DNA of 64,000 nt from Arthrobacter sp. V1I9 (GTDB lineage: Bacteria; Actinomycetota; Actinomycetes; Actinomycetales; Micrococcaceae), in assembly GCF_030817075.1 (NCBI RefSeq), contig NZ_JAUSYU010000001.1, forward strand, positions 372,001 through 436,000, in the 5' to 3' direction. Within the stretch, counting starts at the first letter, position 1, and each line of letters opens with the position of its first letter. The notes beneath the pieces are model-generated. The model ran no database searches and was not told the DNA's origin. It saw only the letters and a program-made list of their open reading frames with translations. This document shows, one piece after another, positions 59,152 through 64,000 of this stretch. Made by a program: the position numbers and the translations under genes.

Positions 59152-59340
59152 TCTGCGTCCGGCAGGTGCACGCCCATCAGAGGCGCCATGATCCGCAACG
59201 CAGGTTAATGTGACTGGAGCTCCGGCTCGTACCGGTGCATGGCTCGCTGAGCATCGTCGAGTCAGCCACCAGCCGGCTCCCGCCGCTGGGGACATCAACG
59301 TGAAGGGTGCGGGCCGGACAGTGTGGGGCAGAATGTCTAC

Positions 59341-59436
59341 ATGGGGAGCAGATGTGGGGAATCAAGTGCCATCGACGATTTTGTGAGCTACTGTCTCGGC
59401 GTGCCGCGCGCCGTGCTCACTGAGCAGGCAGCGTGA
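59341..59436 (+). CDS. possible 31-residue ORF coupled to the SUFU pair
   Basis: ATG 59341 reads MGSRCGESSAIDDFVSYCLG, then VPRAVLTEQAA and TGA (59434-59436), which overlaps the GTG of the next gene. The overlap suggests translational coupling. It could equally be the tail of a lost upstream gene, for instance a toxin. Confidence 0.3.
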   Translation: MGSRCGESSAIDDFVSYCLGVPRAVLTEQAA

Positions 59437-59825
59437 GCACGCTCCTCCGCCAACGGGTGGCATTCCCCAACGCCCTGCTTCTCCTGGAAACCGAGGACGA
59501 CCCCGTAGTGCCCGATATCGACGGCATCGCGAACAAGTGGGAGACGCCGAGCATGCTGGCCATAGCTGTCCAACACGATGTTGACGGCGAGGTGGACCTG
59601 CGGATAGCGACGGCAGCGCCGGATTCAGGCCTGGTGCTCCTCTTCGAAGGAACATTGCTCACCAGCCGGCGGCTGGTTAAGCTCATCACCGTTTACCTTG
59701 ACCCGATTGCCAGCATCAGGACCTTGACCGAGGACGTGCAGTTTCGGGTGTGGGGTGACCACCCTCGGGAGCCGGAAAAAATCATCATCGAGTGCCTGGA
59801 CCTAGTGGAAGTGGAGGCGGCGTGA
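59433..59825 (+). CDS. hypothetical protein coupled to SUFU gene
   Basis: A 130-residue soluble protein starting with GTG 59433; beta-rich core (LRIATAAPDSGLVLLFEG, LITVYLDPIASIRTL, VQFRVWGDHPREPEKI). Its stop overlaps the GTG of the SUFU gene (59822-59825). No family recognised. The tight pairing suggests that it is a second immunity-like protein. Confidence 0.65.
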   Translation: MSTLLRQRVAFPNALLLLETEDDPVVPDIDGIANKWETPSMLAIAVQHDVDGEVDLRIATAAPDSGLVLLFEGTLLTSRRLVKLITVYLDPIASIRTLTEDVQFRVWGDHPREPEKIIIECLDLVEVEAA

Positions 59826-60442
59826 AGCACCTTGATGAGCTGGAAGAACACTACACTTCGGTGGTCGGCGCCGAGCCTGAGTTCGGCACCATGACCTCGA
59901 CGGAAGGCACCACGGTGGGGATCTTCAGATGGCCCAAGGGATCCTCGAGGATGGAGGTTAACTTCTACGCTTCGGCCGGCATCAGTGTTCCTGGTCCTGC
60001 AGGCCGCAGCCACTCACATACGGTGGAAGTTTTTTGCGGGGTGAACCATGACTCCCCACAGATGCTCGAGGCCTTTGCAAATTTAGTTTCGAACATGGTC
60101 TGCAGCGACACCCCGCACCCGGCCCGCCACGGAGTATTCGTCGCAGGCGACTGGGAAGTCATCGAAGGCCGCAGGTTCACTGGCTGGGTTCTGACGGAGC
60201 GCGCGGATGACCTGTTACCCGACCTGCAGCTGAAAGACGGACGCCACGTAACCTTCCTCGACGCCTTGCCGGTTTTCCCGGAGGAAGCCGAGTTCCGGTA
60301 CGGCAACCGGGCCGACGAACTGCTGGGTATGTGGGAGGAATGGGAAGTTAAATCCTGGGACCTGGACCGGGAGCTCCACCCGAGCCTCAGGAAGAGCAAA
60401 GCCTCAAGGCTGGTGGCTGCCCTCAGGAGACGTCGCCGGTAA
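59822..60442 (+). CDS. suppressor of fused (SUFU) domain protein
   Basis: A 206-residue protein; HLDELEEHYTSVVGAEPEFG, then SSRMEVNFYASAGIS, SHTVEVFCGVN, VFVAGDWEVIEG and FLDALPVFPEEAEFRYGNRA follow the SUFU domain pattern. In bacteria, SUFU-superfamily proteins are common immunity proteins of polymorphic toxin systems. It starts with GTG overlapping the previous stop. No toxin gene is adjacent. Confidence 0.75.
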   Translation: MKHLDELEEHYTSVVGAEPEFGTMTSTEGTTVGIFRWPKGSSRMEVNFYASAGISVPGPAGRSHSHTVEVFCGVNHDSPQMLEAFANLVSNMVCSDTPHPARHGVFVAGDWEVIEGRRFTGWVLTERADDLLPDLQLKDGRHVTFLDALPVFPEEAEFRYGNRADELLGMWEEWEVKSWDLDRELHPSLRKSKASRLVAALRRRRR

Positions 60443-60523
60443 GGCACGCAGCTATGTGTGCAGGGCGAAAAAGTACAAACACGCGGTGAATGGTCGCGGG
60501 AACAGCAACTGAGGGGAAACAAG

Positions 60524-61673
60524 GTGCATAAATCAGTGCTTACGGCAGCTGTTATCGGGACAAGCATTCTGCTCGCGGGCTGCACACCAGCCCCGCCACC
60601 CGCGCCTACCGCCAGCAGTTCCCCTGCTCCCAGTACTTCGGCGCCGGCCACCTCGGCCCCGGCATCCCCTACGCCATCCACCGGAGCCTCAAGCACTGCG
60701 GCAGCCACCATCAGCGGCACGCCGCAGCCGGTGGCAACGGGCCTTGCCGCGCCTTGGTCCGTGGTGTTCCGCAACGGGACGCCGCTGGTCAGCGAACGGA
60801 ACAGCGGGCGCATCCTCGAACTTGCCCCGGATGGCTCGGCACGTCCCATCGGAACCGTAGAGGGGGTGGATGCCAGGGGAGAATCAGGGCTTCTGGGCCT
60901 TGCCGTTGGAAGCGGGGGAGACCTCTACGTGTATTCGACGGCGGCTGGCGGCAACCGCGTCCAGCGCTTCGCGGTGAGCGGCGAGCCCGGTTCCCTGTCG
61001 CTGGGGCAGCCGGACACGCTCCTGGAGGGCATTCCGGCTGCGAGCATCCACGACGGCGGCCGGCTCGCCTTTGGCCCCGACGGCATGCTGTACGTGGCCG
61101 CCGGCGACGCGAGCCAGCGTGACAGCGCCCAGGACCGGAACTCCCTTGCCGGCAAAATCCTCCGGATGACTCCTGACGGACAGGCTCCGGCCGACAACCC
61201 CTTCCCGGGCTCCCTCGTTTACAGCTACGGGCACCGGAACCCGCAGGGCATGGCGTGGGCAGCGGACGGGACGATGTTCGCTACTGAGTTCGGGCAAAAC
61301 ACCTGGGACGAGTTGAACATCATCACGCCGGGCGCAAATTACGGTTGGCCGATTGTTGAAGGAATCGCGGACAGGGAAGGCTTCGTGAACCCGGTGCAGC
61401 AATGGCAGCCGACGTCTGCCAGTCCCAGCGGCATGGCATACTCCGGCGGAACCCTGTTCATTGCCAACCTGCGGGGACAAGTTCTGCGGTCGGTGCCGCG
61501 TCTCTGACCCCACCACCTCCACGGACCACTACAGCCGCGAATACGGCCGGATCCGCGACGTAACAGTGTCTCCGGACGGGGCACTGTGGTTCGTCACCAA
61601 CAACACGGACGGCCGCGGCGACCCCGGCCCTGAGGACGACCGGATCCTCGAAGTCCCTCTGGCCCGGGGATAA
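60524..61673 (+). pseudogene. PQQ-type sugar (sorbosone/glucose) dehydrogenase lipoprotein, frameshifted
   Basis: GTG 60524 follows GAGGGG and gives a lipoprotein signal with lipobox LLAGC (Cys21 or so), a Pro/Ala/Ser linker, then a six-bladed propeller: GLAAPWSVVF, ARGESGLLGLAV, GRLAFGPDGMLYVAAGDAS, YGHRNPQGMAW and NIITPGANYGWP. After GQVLRSVP the frame stops at 61505, but VSDPTTSTDHYSREYGR and the last blade through ILEVPLARG follow in another frame to 61673. One extra base at 61497-61500 explains it. Calcium/PQQ binding is known for the family, not shown here. Confidence 0.85.
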
Positions 61674-61686
61674 CCCCCGTCGCCGG

Positions 61687-62571
61687 CTAGCCCCGGGCGC
61701 CGGCCAGGGCCAGCTCCACGATGTTTTCGGTGACGGCCCAGGAGGCGAGGAGCTTGAGGGCCTCTTCAGAGGGGCTGCCGGGGGTTGCCGGGTAGACCGT
61801 GAGTGAGTGCCCGGGATCCTCTTCGAGCCCCAGGACCTGGTAGTTCAGTTCCAGCAGTCCCACCACGGGGTGCTGGAAAAACTTTGTACCGGCGTAGTGG
61901 CGGCGGACGTTGTGCGCAGCCCAGCGGGTACGGAAATCATCGCTGCGCATGGAGAGCTCTCCAATAAGTTCGGCGATGCCCTTGTCGTGGGGGCTGCGGC
62001 CGGCCTCGCGGCGCAGGATGGCCACGTTGGTGTTCGCCGCCCGCTCCCAGTCCGTGTAGAAGTTGTGGGCACGTGGGTCCAGGAAGATGAACCGGGAATG
62101 GTTCGCCGGCCGGGCCGTGCTGCGGTACATATCGGAGTACAAGGCATAGCCCAAGGTGTTGGCAGCGACAATGTCCATTCGGTTGTTTCCGATGAAGGCA
62201 GGCGCCCCGGTGATGGTGTCCAGGAGGAACTGAAGCTCGGGCCGCACCCCTGCAGGGACAGGTGCCGTAGCCCGCTTTCGGCCTGACGTGTTGGCGGTGC
62301 GCGCGAGGTCGTAGAGGTGGTCATGCTCAGCCCGGTCCAGCTCCAAGGCACGGGCAATGGCGTCCAGGACACTGTCCGAGACACCTGTCAGGTTTCCGCG
62401 CTCCAGCCGGGTGTAGTAGTCCACGCTGACGCCGGCCAGCCGGGCCACTTCCTCACGCCGCAGCCCCGGCACCCGGCGCCGGCCGCCGTACGGTTCCAGC
62501 CCTGCCTGTTCGGGGGTGATGCGTCCGCGGCGGGTTGAGAGGAACTGACGTACCTCGGCTCGGTTATCCAT
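61687..62571 (-). CDS. XRE-family regulator with MmyB-like ligand domain
   Basis: A 294-residue regulator: N-terminal helix-turn-helix (about 35-75, VPGLRREEVARLAGVSVDYY then TRLERGNL) and a C-terminal PAS-like MmyB domain (about 105-275, which binds fatty acids in the one studied member): FIGNNRMDIVAANTLGYALY, FIFLDPRAHNFYTDWERAA. Such regulators usually repress a neighbouring oxidoreductase gene and themselves. The palindrome at 62612-62633 lies 40 bases before its start and a second copy precedes the alcohol dehydrogenase. Confidence 0.92.
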   Translation of the reverse strand: MDNRAEVRQFLSTRRGRITPEQAGLEPYGGRRRVPGLRREEVARLAGVSVDYYTRLERGNLTGVSDSVLDAIARALELDRAEHDHLYDLARTANTSGRKRATAPVPAGVRPELQFLLDTITGAPAFIGNNRMDIVAANTLGYALYSDMYRSTARPANHSRFIFLDPRAHNFYTDWERAANTNVAILRREAGRSPHDKGIAELIGELSMRSDDFRTRWAAHNVRRHYAGTKFFQHPVVGLLELNYQVLGLEEDPGHSLTVYPATPGSPSEEALKLLASWAVTENIVELALAGARG

Positions 62572-62611
62572 ACAGACACGTTACGACGGATCCGAAAGGC
62601 GCTGGGAGGCT

Positions 62612-62644
62612 CTGCCATAACCAGTTACAGCAGGGCCCTCGCTA
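62612..62644. promoter_or_regulatory. palindromic operator, copy 1
   Basis: Bases 62612-62633 are CTGC-N2-TAAC-N2-GTTA-N2-GCAG, a perfect interrupted dyad; with the next 11 bases it matches copy 2 at 63045-63077 in 30 of 33 positions. Placed in the promoter of the XRE regulator. Confidence 0.7.
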
Positions 62645-62693
62645 GGTCTGACGGCTGTGGGTTTGATGGAAGTATTCCCTTTCAGCCAACCGG

Positions 62694-62894
62694 ATGGAGT
62701 ACCAACGCATGCGCGGAACCGTCAGTACCGCCGACATCGTCGCACCCATTGCAGGGCTGGGCGGCTCGGATACGGCGGTCCCCATGGCGCTGCTCATGAT
62801 CGGCGGAGCGCTGCTGTCCCTGTTCGACTCCTGGTCCTGGCCCGCCCGCATGCAAACCGCGCGGGCCGATGACCCGAACATCCTCGCCAAATAG
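62694..62894 (+). CDS. possible small membrane protein
   Basis: A 66-residue frame (MEYQRMRGTVSTADIVAPIA) with one hydrophobic segment around AVPMALLMIGGALLSLF and a DSWSW motif. It is divergent from the regulator, downstream of operator copy 1. No strong ribosome site and no family; it may be a relic. Confidence 0.35.
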   Translation: MEYQRMRGTVSTADIVAPIAGLGGSDTAVPMALLMIGGALLSLFDSWSWPARMQTARADDPNILAK

Positions 62895-62960
62895 AACCAC
62901 ACCCTGCGAATGCAACAAAGTGCTGCTCTTTGGGTAAATAGCCGGAGGAAAGGAACCACC

Positions 62961-63042
62961 ATGAACATTGAACGGCGCCCGTACGGCCCTGGGCTGAGCC
63001 CCTAACATCATCGACGACGAGTACGAAGGCCGCCAAGGGTAG
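62961..63042 (+). pseudogene. very small ORF with probable single-base insertion
   Basis: ATG 62961 follows a strong site (GGAGGAAAGGA) and encodes MNIERRPYGPGLSP, then TAA (63003-63005). Skipping T63003 continues NIIDDEYEGRQG to TAG at 63040. Strong ribosome site argues for translation; function unknown. Confidence 0.3.
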
Positions 63043-63044
63043 GA

Positions 63045-63077
63045 CTGCCAGAACCAGTTACAACAGGGCCCCCGCTA
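63045..63077. promoter_or_regulatory. palindromic operator, copy 2
   Basis: CTGC-N2-GAAC-N2-GTTA-N2-ACAG (63045-63066) plus 11 conserved bases, 77 bases upstream of the alcohol dehydrogenase ATG. Two dyad positions differ from copy 1, so it is probably a weaker site for the same XRE protein. Confidence 0.65.
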
Positions 63078-63153
63078 CAGGCCCCTGATGCCGGGCTGGC
63101 CATCTTCCACCCCGGTAGCATTTAAGAAATCCCCCAAAAACCACAGGAGAACC

Positions 63154-64000
63154 ATGACTACCGTCAAGGCCTATGCATCCCCGTCCGCTACAGAGGACCT
63201 TATTGCAACCACCATCGAGCGCCGCGAAGTCGGTCCGCACGATGTCCTGATCGAGATCAAGTTCGCCGGCATCTGCCACTCGGACATCCACACGGTGCGC
63301 GGCGACTGGGGCCCGCAGCAGTACCCACTGGTGCCCGGGCACGAGATTGCCGGCATCGTCACCGAGGTGGGCTCCGCCGTCACCAAGCACGCCGTTGGCG
63401 ACCGCGTCGGCGTCGGCTGCATGGTCAATTCCTGCAAGGAGTGTGCCAACTGCCTGAAGGGCGAGGAGCAGTACTGCCTCAAGGGCAACGTTGGAACGTA
63501 CGGCGCTGTTGACCGCGACGGCACCATCACCCAGGGCGGCTACTCCAGCCACGTCGTCGTGACCGAAGACTTCGTGGTGCGCATTCCGGAAGGCATCGAG
63601 CTCGATGCCGCAGCCCCGCTGCTCTGCGCCGGGATCACCACCTACTCCCCGTTGCGCCACTGGGGTGCCGGACCCGGCAAGAAGGTGGCCGTCGTCGGCC
63701 TTGGCGGGCTCGGCCACATGGCCGTAAAACTCGCCCATGCCATGGGCGCAGAGGTGACCGTCCTGTCCCAGTCCCTGAAGAAGCAGGAAGACGGGCTGCG
63801 CCTCGGCGCCGACGCCTACTACGCCACCAGCGACGAGAACACCTTCAAGGACCTCGCCGGTACCTTTGACTTGATCATCAACACTGTCAGCGCATCGATC
63901 GACATCAGCTCCTACCTGCAGCTGCTGGCCCTCGACGGCGCACTGGTGAACGTCGGCGCACCCGCCGAGCCGCTCCCGGTCAACGCCTTCGCACTGATCG
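63154..64000 (+). CDS. zinc-dependent NAD(P) alcohol dehydrogenase, 5' part
   Basis: The first 282 codons of a medium-chain dehydrogenase of the cinnamyl-alcohol/YahK type; the frame is open at the window end. Catalytic zinc ligands Cys41 (GICHSDIH) and His63-Glu64 (PGHE), structural-zinc Cys94, Cys97, Cys100 and Cys108, and Rossmann motif [14 protein letters not shown] are present. This type reduces broad-range aldehydes with NADPH. AGGAGA precedes ATG 63154. Operator copy 2 upstream suggests control by the XRE regulator. Confidence 0.93.
   Translation, partial: MTTVKAYASPSATEDLIATTIERREVGPHDVLIEIKFAGICHSDIHTVRGDWGPQQYPLVPGHEIAGIVTEVGSAVTKHAVGDRVGVGCMVNSCKECANCLKGEEQYCLKGNVGTYGAVDRDGTITQGGYSSHVVVTEDFVVRIPEGIELDAAAPLLCAGITTYSPLRHWGAGPGKKVAVVGLGGLGHMAVKLAHAMGAEVTVLSQSLKKQEDGLRLGADAYYATSDENTFKDLAGTFDLIINTVSASIDISSYLQLLALDGALVNVGAPAEPLPVNAFALI

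Noticed and set aside
62612..63077. The 33-bp direct repeats as attachment sites of an excised element
   Set aside because: Internal dyad symmetry and location before the regulator and the dehydrogenase fit operators better; no integrase is nearby.

Overview
The window looks like the chromosome of a high-GC actinobacterium of the Micrococcaceae, Arthrobacter or Pseudarthrobacter type. The evidence is strong GC bias at third codon positions, many GTG and TTG starts, ATGA or GTGA stop-start overlaps inside operons, and familiar protein families (DUF4430 lipoprotein next to ECF transporter, actinobacterial MetH, MmyB-type XRE regulator). I see no tRNA, rRNA, CRISPR array, transposase or prophage gene.

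Layout. 0-7.3 kb: 3' end of rlmN, a multicopper oxidase, katG and an MHS-type MFS symporter. 7.4-15.6 kb: a decayed DHA2-type transporter, then a cluster for oxidative amine N-demethylation (FadR-type regulator, soluble Cache protein, APC permease, DmmA-like protein, PDR/VanB reductase, heme-dependent N-demethylase, a small beta-type protein, a succinate-semialdehyde-type dehydrogenase). 15.6-18.4 kb: an HPP membrane protein, then a graveyard with remnants of an ABC exporter, katG and an MFS symporter, all of which have intact relatives in this window, with two small genes (PH domain, TM2 domain) lodged between the remnants. 18.6-22.4 kb: an asymmetric heterodimeric ABC exporter. 22.4-26.5 kb: a visibly AT-richer island with a HEPN-motif protein, a membrane protein and an HsdR-N-like nuclease. 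26.8-36 kb: cobalamin-dependent metH, glutathione-independent formaldehyde dehydrogenase, and a single-polypeptide ECF transporter (T-A-A-S order) coupled to a transcobalamin-like DUF4430 lipoprotein. 36-43 kb: a patchwork of small, frameshifted or truncated genes plus a Tat lipoprotein serine hydrolase and a DoxX protein.

43.2-55.3 kb is the best-defined block: a tandem glycine riboswitch followed by gcvP-gcvT-gcvH-glyA-sdaA-lipA-metF-like-cycA-purU, a complete unit for glycine/serine uptake, cleavage and folate one-carbon disposal. 55.3-64 kb holds small proteins, UspA, a LacI regulator without its DNA-binding domain, a frameshifted DUF2236 gene, a PAP2 phosphatase, a SUFU-family pair that looks like orphan immunity genes, a frameshifted sugar dehydrogenase lipoprotein, and an MmyB-type XRE regulator whose upstream 22-bp palindrome recurs in front of an alcohol dehydrogenase that runs off the window.

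Recurring themes are one-carbon metabolism (N-demethylase producing formaldehyde, fdhA, gcv operon, metF-like, purU, metH), a family of at least seven near-identical hairpin terminators, and several single-base frameshifts in otherwise intact genes that may be assembly errors.
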